DNA from: Streptomyces endophytica
GTDB lineage: Bacteria; Actinomycetota; Actinomycetes; Streptomycetales; Streptomycetaceae
Length of the DNA stretch: 64,000 bases
Assembly: GCF_026153355.1 (NCBI RefSeq)
Contig: NZ_CP110636.1
Coordinates: 682,001 to 746,000, forward strand
Reading direction: 5' to 3'
The notes under the pieces were generated by a model. That model saw nothing but the letters and a program-made list of their open reading frames with translations, searched no databases and had not been told where the DNA came from. The first letter of the stretch is position 1. Every line of letters begins with the position of its first letter. Of the stretch, positions 1 through 10,161 are shown piece by piece. Both the position numbers and the translations under genes were made by a program.

Positions 1-90
1 CACATCAAGGCACTCCGCCGCAAGATCGGCGCCGAGCGGATCCGTACGGTCCACGGCGTCGGCTACGCCCTGGAGACCCCGCCGGCATGA
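1..90 (+). CDS. Response regulator, C-terminal end (partial)
   Basis: Only the last 29 residues are in the window. They read HIKALRRKIG, then RIRTVHGVGYAL, which is the recognition helix end and C-terminal beta hairpin of an OmpR/PhoB winged-helix domain. The stop codon overlaps the start of the next gene as ATGA, so it is co-translated with the histidine kinase and is its likely partner. The receiver domain lies outside the window, so the signal cannot be judged. Confidence 0.9.
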   Translation, partial: HIKALRRKIGAERIRTVHGVGYALETPPA

Positions 91-1247
91 GCCCCTGGCG
101 CCTGCGTTCCTGGCCGCTGCCGAAACGCCGGTGGTGGCGGACCCCCGTCCGTGAGCTGGGAAAACGGGTCTGGGAGGCGCTGCGCCCGCTGGACCCGTAC
201 CGCTCCGTCAAGGCCGCGCTCGGCGCACTGGTCAGCGTCTCGGTGATCATCACCACCCTGCTCGTGTTCGTCGCGATGCACTCGGCGACCGAGCTGCGGG
301 TGATCACGATCTTCTCGATCATCGCCTCGCTGCTGATCACCCAGTTCGTGGCGAACAGCCTGACCGCCCCGCTCGGCGAGATGACGGACGTCACCCGCGC
401 GATGGCGCACGGTGACTACACCCGCCGGGTGCGCGCGGACCGCCGCGACGAGTTCGGCGACCTGGCCGACGCCTTCAACCGGATGGCGGCCGACCTCGAA
501 GCGGTGGACACCCACCGCAAGGAGCTGGTGGCCAATGTCTCGCACGAGCTGCGCACGCCGATCGCCGCGCTGCGGGCCGTGCTGGAGAACGTCGTCGACG
601 GCGTCTGCGAGCCCGACCCCGAGACGATGCGGACCGCCCTGAAGCAGACCGAGCGGCTGGGCCGCCTGGTCGAGCACCTCCTCGACCTGTCGCGGCTGGA
701 CAACGGCGTGGTGCCGCTGCACACCCGGCGCTTCGAGGTCTGGCCGTATCTGTCCGGGGTGCTCAAGGAGGCCAACATGAGCCGCGGCGCCTCCACCCTC
801 TCCGGGGTGACCGGCTCCGGCACCCACACCCGTACGGACGTCCATCTGCACCTCGACGTCTCGCCGCCGGAGCTGACCGCGTACGCGGACGCGGAGCGGC
901 TGCACCAGGTCGTGGCGAATCTCATCGACAACGCGATCAAGCACAGTCCCCGGCACGGCCGGGTCACCGTGCGTGCCCGGCGCGGCGAGAGCCCGGGGGG
1001 CCTGGAGCTGGAGGTGCAGGACGAGGGCCCCGGCATCCCGGAGTCGGAGCGCTACCGGGTCTTCGAGCGCTTCAACCGCGGCGGTCCCGGCCCCTCGGGC
1101 CCGGGGACGGACGGCGGTACGGGCCTGGGCCTGGCGATCGCCCGCTGGGCGGTGGACCTGCACGGCGGCCGGATCGGCGTGGCCGAATCGGCACGGGGTT
1201 GCCGAATCCGGGTCACTCTTCCGGGGCAGGAGTCATCACGGAGCTGA
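87..1247 (+). CDS. Sensor histidine kinase (HAMP, HisKA, HATPase)
   Basis: This 386-residue membrane kinase is expected to autophosphorylate and pass phosphate to the regulator encoded just upstream. Two hydrophobic segments lie near residues 44-65 and 68-90 with almost nothing between them, so there is little extracellular sensor. A HAMP linker follows ([20 protein letters not shown]). The HisKA motif SHELRTP gives phospho-His 153, and the ATP-binding domain shows [18 protein letters not shown] and GTGLGLAIA. The start overlaps the regulator stop as ATGA. The pair precedes kgd, as in other streptomycetes, but a link to the TCA cycle is not shown. Confidence 0.95.
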   Translation: MSPWRLRSWPLPKRRWWRTPVRELGKRVWEALRPLDPYRSVKAALGALVSVSVIITTLLVFVAMHSATELRVITIFSIIASLLITQFVANSLTAPLGEMTDVTRAMAHGDYTRRVRADRRDEFGDLADAFNRMAADLEAVDTHRKELVANVSHELRTPIAALRAVLENVVDGVCEPDPETMRTALKQTERLGRLVEHLLDLSRLDNGVVPLHTRRFEVWPYLSGVLKEANMSRGASTLSGVTGSGTHTRTDVHLHLDVSPPELTAYADAERLHQVVANLIDNAIKHSPRHGRVTVRARRGESPGGLELEVQDEGPGIPESERYRVFERFNRGGPGPSGPGTDGGTGLGLAIARWAVDLHGGRIGVAESARGCRIRVTLPGQESSRS

Positions 1248-1497
1248 CGACCGTACGGACGGTCGCTGGCGTAGGGTCGGTGGTAGGAGCACTCACCCCG
1301 TGGGTGCGACGCCGGTGAGTGCTACCCGCACGCGGGCAAACTTCGTGTGTTTCCCGCCAAGTCATGCCCTGAAACCCTTCGGTGAATGTGACGTGCGCGA
1401 CGAGTGGCCCTCCCGGACTGCACCAAAGGTCACAAGAGGCGTAGCCTTTATTCCCGCTGTCCACCACCTTAGGAAGCGGAAGAGGGCGGTTGCCGCC

Positions 1498-4400
1498 GTG
1501 TCGCTACAGTCCCCCAACACTTCGAGCATCTCTAACGAGGCCGATCAAGCGGGGCAGGGCAAGAGCCCTGCTGCTGCCTTCGGCCCCAATGAGTGGCTCG
1601 TCGATGAGATCTACCAGCAGTACCTCCAGGACCCGAACTCGGTAGACCGAGCCTGGTGGGACTTCTTCGCCGACTACAAGCCGGGCGGCGCCACCGCGCC
1701 GAGCACGCCGGCGGAGGCCCCCGCCCCCGCCGGGGCCGCCCCGGCCCAGTCGTCCCCCGCGGCCCCGGCCGCGGACGGGCCGAAGCCCGCCGCCGCGCCG
1801 GCCACCCCGGCCGCGAGCGCCCCGGCCCCCGCCAAGCCCGCGCCGGCCAAGGCCGCCGAGGCCAAGGCCGCCGCCGCGAAGCCCGCGCCGAAGCCGTCCG
1901 GTGCAAGCACCGGCTCCACCGGAGCGGCTGGCGCCGCGCGCACTGTGGCGGCCGACGGCGAGGCCCCGGCCGCCGGTCCCGAGTTCGTCACCCTGCGCGG
2001 CCCGTCGGCCGCCGTTGCGAAGAACATGAACGCCTCCCTGGAGCTGCCGACGGCCACGTCCGTCCGCGCGGTCCCGGTGAAGCTGCTCTTCGACAACCGC
2101 ATCGTCATCAACAACCACCTCAAGCGCGCCCGGGGCGGGAAGGTCTCCTTCACCCACCTCATCGGGTACGCGATGGTGCAGGCCCTCAAGGCCATGCCGT
2201 CGATGAACTACTCCTTCGCGCAGAAGGACGGCAAGCCGACCCTGGTCAAGCCCGAGCACGTCAACCTCGGCCTGGCCATCGACCTGGTGAAGCCGAACGG
2301 CGAGCGCCAGCTGGTCGTCGCCGCCATCAAGAAGGCCGAGACGCTCTCGTTCTTCGAGTTCTGGCAGGCCTACGAGGACATCGTCCGCCGGGCCCGGGAC
2401 AACAAGCTGACGATGGACGACTTCACCGGAGTCACCGCGTCGCTGACCAACCCCGGCGGCATCGGTACGGTCCACTCCGTGCCGCGCCTGATGCCCGGCC
2501 AGTCGATGATCATGGGCGTCGGCGCGATGGACTACCCCGCCGAGTTCCAGGGCACCTCGCAGGACGCCCTGAACAAGATGGGCATCTCCAAGGTCATGAC
2601 GCTGACCAGCACCTATGACCACCGCGTGATCCAGGGCGCCGCCTCCGGCGAGTTCCTGCGCATCATGAGCCAGCTGCTGCTCGGCGAGAACGACTTCTAC
2701 GACGAGATCTTCAAGTCGCTGCGGATCCCGTACGAGCCGATCCGCTGGATGCGCGACATCGACGCGTCGCACGACGACGACGTCACCAAGGCCGCACGGG
2801 TCTTCGAGCTGATCCACTCCTACCGGGTCCGCGGCCACGTCATGGCCGACACCGACCCGCTGGAGTACCACCAGCGCAAGCACCCCGACCTGGACATCAC
2901 CGAGCACGGCCTCACCCTGTGGGACCTGGAGCGGGAGTTCGCGGTCGGCGGCTTCTCCGGCAAGTCCATGATGAAGCTGCGCGACATCCTGGGCGTGCTG
3001 CGCGACTCGTACTGCCGCACCACCGGCATCGAGTTCATGCACATCCAGGACCCCAAGCAGCGCAAGTGGATCCAGGACCGGGTCGAGCGTCAGCACAAGT
3101 CGCCCGAGCGCGAGGAGCAGCTGCGCATCCTGCGCCGGCTGAACTCCGCCGAGGCGTTCGAGACGTTCCTGCAGACCAAGTACGTCGGCCAGAAGCGCTT
3201 CTCGCTGGAGGGCGGCGAGTCCGTCATCCCGCTGCTGGACGCGGTCATCGACTCCGCGGCCGAGTCGCGGCTGGACGAGGTCGTCATCGGCATGGCCCAC
3301 CGCGGCCGCCTCAACGTCCTCGCCAACATCGTCGGCAAGTCCTACGCGCAGATCTTCCGCGAGTTCGAGGGCAACCTCGACCCGAAGTCGATGCACGGCT
3401 CCGGCGACGTGAAGTACCACCTGGGCGCCGAGGGCACCTTCACCGGCCTGGACGGCGAGCAGATCAAGGTCTCGCTGACCGCCAACCCCTCCCACCTGGA
3501 GGCCGTGGACCCGGTCGTCGAGGGTGTCGCGCGCGCCAAGCAGGACATCATCAACAAGGGCGGCACGGACTTCACCGTCCTGCCGATCCAGCTGCACGGT
3601 GACGCGGCGTTCGCCGGCCAGGGCGTGGTCGCCGAGACGCTGAACATGTCGCAGCTGCGCGGCTACCGCACCGGCGGCACGGTGCACGTCGTCATCAACA
3701 ACCAGGTCGGCTTCACCGCCGCCCCGGAGTCGTCGCGCTCCTCCATGTACGCCACCGACGTGGCCCGCATGATCGAGGCGCCGATCTTCCACGTGAACGG
3801 TGACGACCCCGAGGCCGTCGTCCGCGTCGCCCGTCTGGCCTTCGAGTTCCGCCAGGCGTTCAACAAGGACGTGGTCATCGACCTCATCTGCTACCGCCGC
3901 CGCGGCCACAACGAGTCGGACAACCCGGCCTTCACCCAGCCGCTGATGTACGACCTGATCGACAAGAAGCGCTCGGTGCGCAAGCTCTACACCGAGTCGC
4001 TGATCGGCCGTGGCGACATCACCCTCGAAGAGGCGGAGCAGGCGCTCCAGGACTTCCAGGGACAGCTGGAGAAGGTCTTCACCGAGGTCCGCGACGCCAC
4101 GACGGCTCCGGCCGCCCCCGAGGTGCCGCAGCCCAAGGCGGAGTTCCCGGTCTTCGTCGACACCGCGATCTCCCAGGAGGTCGTCAAGCGGATCGCCGAG
4201 TCGCAGGTCAACATCCCCGAGCACATCACCGTGCACCCGCGTCTGCTGCCCCAGCTGCAGCGCCGCGCGGCCCAGGTCGAGGACAACGCGATCGACTGGG
4301 GCATGGGCGAGACCCTCGCCGTCGGTTCGCTGCTGATGGAGGGCACCCCGGTCCGGCTCGCCGGCCAGGACTCCCGCCGCGGCACGTTCGGCCAGCGGCA

Positions 4401-5340
4401 CGCGGTGCTCATCGACCGCGAGACCGGCGAGGACTACACCCCGCTGCTCTACCTCTCCGAGGACCAGGCCCGCTTCAACGTCTACGACTCGCTGCTGAGC
4501 GAGTACGCGGCGATGGGCTTCGAGTACGGCTACTCGCTGGCCCGCCCCGAGGCGCTGGTCATGTGGGAGGCCCAGTTCGGTGACTTCGTCAACGGCGCGC
4601 AGACCGTCGTCGACGAGTTCATCTCCTCGGCCGAGCAGAAGTGGGGCCAGACCTCCGGCGTCACCCTCCTCCTGCCGCACGGCTACGAGGGCCAGGGCCC
4701 GGACCACTCCTCGGCCCGGATCGAGCGGTTCCTGCAGCTCTGCGCGCAGAACAACATGACCGTGGCGATGCCGACGCTGCCCTCCAACTACTTCCACCTG
4801 CTGCGCTGGCAGGTGCACAACCCGCACCACAAGCCGCTCATCGTCTTCACCCCGAAGTCGATGCTGCGTCTGAAGGCCGCGGCGTCGAAGACGGAGGAGT
4901 TCACCTCGGGCGGCTTCCGTCCGGTGATCGGCGACTCCACGGTCAAGCCCGAGAACGTCCGCAAGGTCGTCTTCTGCTCCGGCAAGGTCTACTACGACCT
5001 GGACGCCGAGCGGCAGAAGCGGGGCGCGGACGACACCGCGATCGTCCGCATCGAGCGGCTCTACCCGCTGCCCGGCAAGGAGCTCCAGGCGGAGATCGCC
5101 AAGTTCCCGAACGCCGAGAAGTACCTGTGGGCGCAGGAAGAGCCGGCGAACCAGGGTGCCTGGCCGTTCCTCGGCCTCAACCTGATCGACCACCTCGACC
5201 TGGCGGTCGGTGCCGACGTCCCGCACGGCGAGCGGCTGCGGCGCATCTCGCGCCCGCACTCCTCGTCCCCGGCCGTCGGCTCCGCCAAGCGCCACCAGGC
5301 CGAGCAGGCCCAGCTGGTCGCGGAGGTCTTCGACGCGTAG
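1498..5340 (+). CDS. kgd: Multifunctional 2-oxoglutarate dehydrogenase / 2-oxoglutarate decarboxylase (Kgd, E1o fused to E2-type domain)
   Basis: The 1,280-residue product catalyses 2-oxoglutarate decarboxylation and succinyl transfer in the TCA cycle. The N-terminus has the E1o leader ([19 protein letters not shown]), then an Ala/Pro/Lys-rich linker at about residues 62-150. An acyltransferase-like domain follows with the catalytic motif [13 protein letters not shown] near residue 375. The rest is the thiamine-diphosphate E1 part ([33 protein letters not shown]). This fused layout is typical of actinobacteria. I chose the GTG at 1498 because the family leader starts there; longer in-frame starts upstream add unrelated sequence. 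It stands alone and ends in a strong terminator. Confidence 0.96.
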   Translation: MSLQSPNTSSISNEADQAGQGKSPAAAFGPNEWLVDEIYQQYLQDPNSVDRAWWDFFADYKPGGATAPSTPAEAPAPAGAAPAQSSPAAPAADGPKPAAAPATPAASAPAPAKPAPAKAAEAKAAAAKPAPKPSGASTGSTGAAGAARTVAADGEAPAAGPEFVTLRGPSAAVAKNMNASLELPTATSVRAVPVKLLFDNRIVINNHLKRARGGKVSFTHLIGYAMVQALKAMPSMNYSFAQKDGKPTLVKPEHVNLGLAIDLVKPNGERQLVVAAIKKAETLSFFEFWQAYEDIVRRARDNKLTMDDFTGVTASLTNPGGIGTVHSVPRLMPGQSMIMGVGAMDYPAEFQGTSQDALNKMGISKVMTLTSTYDHRVIQGAASGEFLRIMSQLLLGENDFYDEIFKSLRIPYEPIRWMRDIDASHDDDVTKAARVFELIHSYRVRGHVMADTDPLEYHQRKHPDLDITEHGLTLWDLEREFAVGGFSGKSMMKLRDILGVLRDSYCRTTGIEFMHIQDPKQRKWIQDRVERQHKSPEREEQLRILRRLNSAEAFETFLQTKYVGQKRFSLEGGESVIPLLDAVIDSAAESRLDEVVIGMAHRGRLNVLANIVGKSYAQIFREFEGNLDPKSMHGSGDVKYHLGAEGTFTGLDGEQIKVSLTANPSHLEAVDPVVEGVARAKQDIINKGGTDFTVLPIQLHGDAAFAGQGVVAETLNMSQLRGYRTGGTVHVVINNQVGFTAAPESSRSSMYATDVARMIEAPIFHVNGDDPEAVVRVARLAFEFRQAFNKDVVIDLICYRRRGHNESDNPAFTQPLMYDLIDKKRSVRKLYTESLIGRGDITLEEAEQALQDFQGQLEKVFTEVRDATTAPAAPEVPQPKAEFPVFVDTAISQEVVKRIAESQVNIPEHITVHPRLLPQLQRRAAQVEDNAIDWGMGETLAVGSLLMEGTPVRLAGQDSRRGTFGQRHAVLIDRETGEDYTPLLYLSEDQARFNVYDSLLSEYAAMGFEYGYSLARPEALVMWEAQFGDFVNGAQTVVDEFISSAEQKWGQTSGVTLLLPHGYEGQGPDHSSARIERFLQLCAQNNMTVAMPTLPSNYFHLLRWQVHNPHHKPLIVFTPKSMLRLKAAASKTEEFTSGGFRPVIGDSTVKPENVRKVVFCSGKVYYDLDAERQKRGADDTAIVRIERLYPLPGKELQAEIAKFPNAEKYLWAQEEPANQGAWPFLGLNLIDHLDLAVGADVPHGERLRRISRPHSSSPAVGSAKRHQAEQAQLVAEVFDA

Positions 5341-5364
5341 GCGTCACCGGACCGACAGGCAGCA

Positions 5365-5402
5365 GCGGAAGGGCCCGTCCCCTCGGGGGCGGGCCCTTCC
5401 GC
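5365..5402 (+). terminator. Hairpin terminator of kgd
   Basis: A perfect 13-bp stem (GCGGAAGGGCCCG with its complement at 5390-5402) encloses a 12-base loop, 24 bases after the kgd stop. It lies between convergent genes and probably serves both strands. No T-run follows, as is usual in Streptomyces. Confidence 0.85.
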
Positions 5403-5411
5403 CTGCTCCGG

Positions 5412-8400
5412 TCAGACGGGCTGGGGCTCGAAGTCCCAGTACGGCCGGCGCCGGCGCCGGGCCGAGACGGTGTGGGGGTGTTCGGCGCCCAGGGTCTCGA
5501 TGAGCTGCTGGACGGCCTCCTGCTCCAGTTTCGCGGCGTCCCTGGCGCGGCGCAGGGCCCGCAGGTCGTCGGCGAGCGCGGTCTTGGCGGACAGGGTCAG
5601 CGGATGGGTGTCGCCGAGCACTTCCGTGGCCCGCCGCACGATGTCCTGGCCGAGCTCGACGGCGCCTTCCTCGTCGTCGGCGCGGTTGCGGGCCGCGGCC
5701 GCGTTCAGGGCGCATCCCAGGGTCCAGGGGTGGTCCGGGCCCACCGCCGCGGTCATCCCGGCGAGCGCTTCCGCCGCGAGGGCCAGGGCCTGGGCGTGCT
5801 CGCCGAATTCCGACCGGACGAGCCCGACGTTGCCCAGCGTGCCCAGGGCGTACGGGTGCTGGCCCCGACCAGGGCGCGGTAGCGTTCGGCCACCTCCTCG
5901 GCCAGGTCCCGGGCCCGTCCGAGGTCGCCGTGTTCGCGCAGGAACGTGGCGTGATCGGCCATCATCATGAGGGTGTCCGGGTGCCGTGCGCCCAGGACCC
6001 GCTTGCTGCGTTCGACCACGTCCGGCAGCAGTGCCTCGGCCTGCGCGGTCTCGCCCATACGGCGCATGCACAGGGCGAGGTTGTGCTCGGCCCGGAGGCT
6101 CTGCGGGGTGTGGCGTCCCATGACCTGGCGGTGCAGCCGGGCGTTCAGCTCCTGGCGGGAGAGGGCGTCGCGGTACCGTCCGGTCAGCCGCAGCATCCGG
6201 GCGTAGAGGGTGCCGGTGCCGAGCGTGAGGTGGTGGCGGGCGCGCAGCTCGCGCTCGCGGATCGTGACCACCTCGCGGAGCAGGACCAGCGCCTTCTCGT
6301 AGCGCCCGAGCAGGCCCAGGGCGATGGCGAGGTTGTTGCGGGAGGCGACCGCGCGCGGTGCTTCCGGGCCGAGCAACTCGGTGTACCGGCCGGCGACCTC
6401 CTCGAAGAGGGCGCAGGCCCGTTCGTAGGCGCCGAGGGTCATCAGCGTGCCGGCCAGGCCGTCCTTGGCCCGCAGCAGATCGGCATCGGCCTCGCCGCGT
6501 TCGGTCTCCAGCTCGTCCACGATCGCGCTGCCGACCGCCTCCGCCTCGCGGTACCGGCCCAGCCGGCGCAGCATGTTGGCGTGCTGGTGGGTCAGCACGA
6601 GCATGGTGCGGTGGGTGGGCGCGAGCCGGTTCTTCCAGCGGAACATGAACTGTTCGCACAGCCGCAGGCCCATGCGGTACTCGCCGCGCACCCGGAGGTA
6701 TTCGACGCAGTTGATGACCAGGCCCTGGACCGCGGGTTCGGCGCTGTCCAGCGCGCCGGCCGGCTCCAGGTGCGGGATGAGCTCGGCGTAGCGGTCCCAC
6801 TCGCGGGTGTCGAACGGGTTCTGGGGATCGGCCGAGACCAGCACCCGGCAGGCCGTCGCGGACAGCTTGTCGCGTTCGTCCTCGGACATGTCGCTGCGCA
6901 GGAAGCGGTGGTAGAGCCGGTGCATCTGCGCGGTTTCGACGGCCGGGTCGGAGTCCTGGGAGTTCTGGTAGTCGAGGCGTACCGCGGTGGACTCGGTCAG
7001 CCGGCGGAGCGCGGTGTTCCAGCTGATCGGTTCGGCGGCGAGATCGGCCAGGTGCTCGGGCAGGTCGCCGCGGCGGGCCTTGGCCAGTTTGGGCACCGGG
7101 ATGGCGTCCGGCGCGAAGAAGGCGAACAGTTTGAGGAGTTCGACCGCGGCCGGGCTGCGTTCCCGGAGGGTGTTGAGGGTTATGGCCCAACTGGTCTGGA
7201 AGGCCATCGGGTAGTCGGTGGAGATGCGGATCCCGACGAGACTGGGCTCGCCCCGCCGGATCAGTTCGATGTACTCCCTGGGCGGCATCGGGTTGGCGTC
7301 CAGCCAGGCCGCGGTCTGCGCCAGCAGCAGGGGCAGGTCCTGCACCGCGTCCGCCAGGTCGTCGGCGTCCCTGGGCGTCAGCCGCGGGGCGCGGCGCCGG
7401 GCGTAGGCGACGCTCTCGACCCGGGTGAAGGGCAGCACCTCGATCTCCTGGGCGCTGCCGGAGCCGGACCAGTCACGGGTGAGCGTGGTGATCAGGACAT
7501 GGCCCCGGCCGTCCGGGACGAGGTCCTCGATCTGCTCCATGTCGTCGGCGCTGTCGAAGATCAGCAGCCAGCGGCGGTAGGGGCGTCCGGTGCGCAGTGC
7601 CTCGTGCACCGCCCTGATCCGGTCGCCGATCTCCTGGCCGACCGGCAGGCCGAGCCGGGAGGCCAGCTCGGCGAGCTGCTCGCGCGCCGCGCCGCGGTGG
7701 GTGGCGCTGATCCACCACACCACGTCGTAGTCGTTGCCGAACCGGTGCGCGTACTCGGCCGCGATCTGGCTCTTGCCGACGCCGGAGATGCCGTACAGCG
7801 CGATCCGGGTCTCCTGCGGCGGGTCGGAACCGGCGGCTCCGGAGCCGGCCAGCCTGTTGTGGAGTTCTTCGAGGACGTTGTCCCGGCCGGTGAAGCGGTT
7901 GTTGCGGCGGGGAATGTTCCAGACCTCGGGCGGGTCGTTCGGGAAGCGCGGTGCTCCGGGGCCCGGCTCGTGCCCCGGCGGGAGCGTGGCGGTGACGCCG
8001 AGCCGGTTCAGTACCCGGCGGTTGGCCTCGCGGGCGTCGAGGTCCCGGAGGTCGGCGGGCCGCAGCAGGGAGGCCGTGGCGGGCAGGCTCTGGGTCGCGA
8101 CGCTCACCGCCGCGAACCGGTCGGCGTGCGGCTGCACCACCTCGCGCAGTGCGGTGGTCCATTCGTCCTGGGTCTTGGGGCCCAGCCGGAAGTACCAGTC
8201 GTCCAGCACCATCAGGAGCCGGCCCTCGGCCTGCAGCAGGCCGGACAGTTCCTCGGCCAGCGCGGTGTCCGCCCGGGGGTCCCAGCGCAGCAGGGTCGTG
8301 CGGTAGTTCAGCTGCTCCAGCTGGTGCGAGAGCCAGGCGGCCCAGGGCCTGGCGAAGCCCGCATAACTGATCGTGACGTGGTCTGCGGAGCCGGCGGAAC

Positions 8401-8416
8401 CGGTCTGATCAGCCAT
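5412..8416 (-). CDS. TIR / NB-ARC / tetratricopeptide protein, FxsT-like (frame broken near 5864)
   Basis: Reconstructed length is about 1,001 residues. The N-terminus is TIR-like (VTISYAGFARPWAAWLSHQL). After it come an NB-ARC/STAND NTPase with P-loop GISGVGKSQ and WLLIFDSADD as Walker B, a winged-helix region, and a long TPR tail (repeated LG..HP.TL patterns). The order and the entry to the NTPase (VWNIPRRNNRFTGRD) match the TPR protein found with FxSxx-COOH peptide systems. It follows the radical SAM gene by 91 bases and has a good Shine-Dalgarno (AGGGAG). The reading frame breaks where GGGG on the minus strand should probably be GGGGG; sense resumes at HPYALGTLGN. Likely a signal-gated switch or abortive-response protein (inference). 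Confidence 0.85.
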
Positions 8417-8507
8417 GCGACCGTCTCCCTGCGATAAGCGGTGCGTCGAGCATGCGCGAGCTGGCTGGCACGATAACCCAAGTGTGCACCGATTCGCCGA
8501 CTGTGCG

Positions 8508-9683
8508 TCAGGTCATGTCGGCACGCCGCCAGTTGGGTGTCAGCGCGGCGTTCATCCGGCTTGCGACGTGGCGGATCAGCCGCTCCAGGTCGGCGCAGTA
8601 GACGGACGGGTTGCGGAAGCCGCTGTCGGCGTCGCGGTAGCGGTGGGCGTAGTTGCCGCCCCCGCAGACCGTCACCAGCGGGCAGGCCCGGCACTGCTCG
8701 CCGAGGCCGGCCAGGCCCTGTTGCCGGGCCGCCAGACCGGGGTGGGCGAGGGCCTGGTCGAAGCTGTGCCGGAAGACGTCCAGACCGGTGGCGGCGGCGC
8801 CGTCGTACGCGGACTTGAGCGAGTCCACCTGCTCGATGGCGCCGTCGGTGTCCACCACCAGGGCGACCACGGGCGACAGTCCGACCGCCTCGGTGGAGCT
8901 GGGCCGCCCCAGGAGCAGCCCGATGATCTCGGTGAAGAGCCGTATCCGGGGCCCGGGCGCCGGCTCGTCCCACCACAGGTCGAAGACCGTGCAGAGCCAG
9001 TCACCGTACGGTGTGGGGCCCGCGGGGCGGGGCGGCGGGGCCGGCGGGCTGGACCAGTTGGCGTGCGGCAGCAGGAAGTCGAGCATCGGCGGGGACAGGG
9101 CGCGAAGGCTCCGGTGGACCTGCCCGGGGTCGGTGGCGGGGTCGATGGTGCAGAGGATGCCGGCGAACGCGTCGGGCCGGGCGGCCAGCAGCCGGGCCGC
9201 ACGGGCGGCTGCGGGCCAGGAGGGCCGGCCCGCGTGGTCGACCCGGCGGTGGTTCAGCCCGGCGGTGCCGCCGTCCAGGCTGAGCCCGACCAGGAATCCC
9301 GCGTCGGCCAGGGTGTTCAGGCCGGCGGCGGTGAGGAGGGTGCCGTTGGTCTGGACACCGAAGCTCACCGCGCAGTACGCGGGCACCGCCGCGCGGATGG
9401 CCTGCGCCTGTTCCAGGAGCGGGCCCGGCCCGGTGAGCAGCGGCTCCCCACCGTGCAGATCGATGCGGATGTCGGGGAGGTGGTGGGCGCTGACGTGTTC
9501 GGCGATCCGGTGGGCGGTCTGGCGCACGGTGTCCGGCCGGACGGTCAGCGGCCGGCTCTGCCAGCTGCGGTCCGGACCGGTGTAGAGGTAGCAGTACGTG
9601 CAGGCCAGATTGCACCGGCTGTGCAGCTTGAGCACGAATTGCCGGAAGGGGGCCGCGGTGCCCCGGTCGGTTCTGCGCACCAC
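8508..9683 (-). CDS. FxsB-family radical SAM/SPASM peptide maturase, short form
   Basis: A 391-residue radical SAM enzyme with CNLACTYC giving the 4Fe-4S ligands Cys24, Cys28 and Cys31. The entry FRQFVLKLHSRC is typical of FxsB-type cyclophane-forming maturases. A C-terminal SPASM cluster region is seen as CRACPLVTVCGGGNY followed by a later Cys. Classical FxsB proteins carry a long extra C-terminal domain; this one stops after SPASM. Start: GTG at 9683 behind AGGGGG, just before the conserved region; GTG at 9680 is equally possible. It lies between the small peptide gene and the TIR-NB-ARC gene. Expected role (inference): to crosslink an aromatic side chain of the neighbouring peptide. Confidence 0.88.
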   Translation of the reverse strand: MVRRTDRGTAAPFRQFVLKLHSRCNLACTYCYLYTGPDRSWQSRPLTVRPDTVRQTAHRIAEHVSAHHLPDIRIDLHGGEPLLTGPGPLLEQAQAIRAAVPAYCAVSFGVQTNGTLLTAAGLNTLADAGFLVGLSLDGGTAGLNHRRVDHAGRPSWPAAARAARLLAARPDAFAGILCTIDPATDPGQVHRSLRALSPPMLDFLLPHANWSSPPAPPPRPAGPTPYGDWLCTVFDLWWDEPAPGPRIRLFTEIIGLLLGRPSSTEAVGLSPVVALVVDTDGAIEQVDSLKSAYDGAAATGLDVFRHSFDQALAHPGLAARQQGLAGLGEQCRACPLVTVCGGGNYAHRYRDADSGFRNPSVYCADLERLIRHVASRMNAALTPNWRRADMT

Positions 9684-9760
9684 GACGCCGCCCCCCTGCC
9701 TGGGTCGCGGTTCCCTGGACACCCGTCGACGCCCGCTGCTCCATGTCTGGCTCAGCCCGG

Positions 9761-9823
9761 AAAAAGCAATCAATTCCGATCGATAACTGGCTGAATTCTT
9801 TAACCTATTGCCCAGAATCAATC
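9761..9823. other. AT-rich island between peptide and maturase genes
   Basis: Only 23 of 63 bases are G or C, while the flanks exceed 70 percent. It covers the peptide stop and the gap before the maturase. It could hold a promoter for the maturase or a processing site, but no clear -35/-10 pair or hairpin was found. Confidence 0.5.
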
Positions 9824-10057
9824 GTTGCGGGGAGAGCGCCGCAGGCCCACATGGGAAGGGCCGTCGTCGTAATAGGCCACCGCCTCGTCCTCCGGCAGCC
9901 AATTGCGGAGCAGCAGGCCCGCCACTTCCCGGAGCACCGGATGGGACGTCAGCTCGGACAACGCACCCACATCGACCGCCGCGAAATCCGGCAGCGGCTC
10001 GGCCGACGGCCCGGGCGGGGCGGCCGCAGCCGGTTCGGTGCGGGGGGTGTTCGCCAC
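9818..10057 (-). CDS. FxsA-like radical SAM substrate peptide (candidate RiPP precursor)
   Basis: A 79-residue protein starting at GTG 10057 behind a strong Shine-Dalgarno (GAGGAG, 6 bases away). It has a Pro/Ala-rich N-terminus (1-23), then a helical leader-like block (FAAVDVGALSELTSHPVLREVAGLLL, here split: residues 25-50), then EDEAVAYYDD at 56-65. Family members end in the core as ...AVAAFNSxx, an F-x-S motif close to the C-terminus. Here the same place has Y62-Y63-D64-D65, followed by a 14-residue tail GPSHVGLRRSPRND. The aromatic-x-Asp pattern fits known three-residue cyclophane sites. It sits directly upstream of the radical SAM gene. Substrate status is inferred from position and pattern only. 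Confidence 0.75.
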   Translation of the reverse strand: MANTPRTEPAAAAPPGPSAEPLPDFAAVDVGALSELTSHPVLREVAGLLLRNWLPEDEAVAYYDDGPSHVGLRRSPRND

Positions 10058-10161
10058 GCTGCTCTCCTCTGGCCGGCTGGACGGGGGTGTTCCCGGACTC
10101 CTGTCCACGGAAACACGTGCGGGCGGCGGCGGCCGGGCGGCCGGCCGGGGGTGCCGGGGGC

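Noticed and set aside
1504..5295. Very long minus-strand open frame opposite kgd
   Set aside because: It mirrors the codon bias of kgd in high-GC DNA and has no family motifs; kgd on the plus strand is certain.
5930..8437. Long plus-strand open frame opposite the TIR-NB-ARC gene
   Set aside because: Low-complexity Gly/Arg/Val-rich translation without motifs; the minus-strand protein has clear P-loop and TPR signatures.
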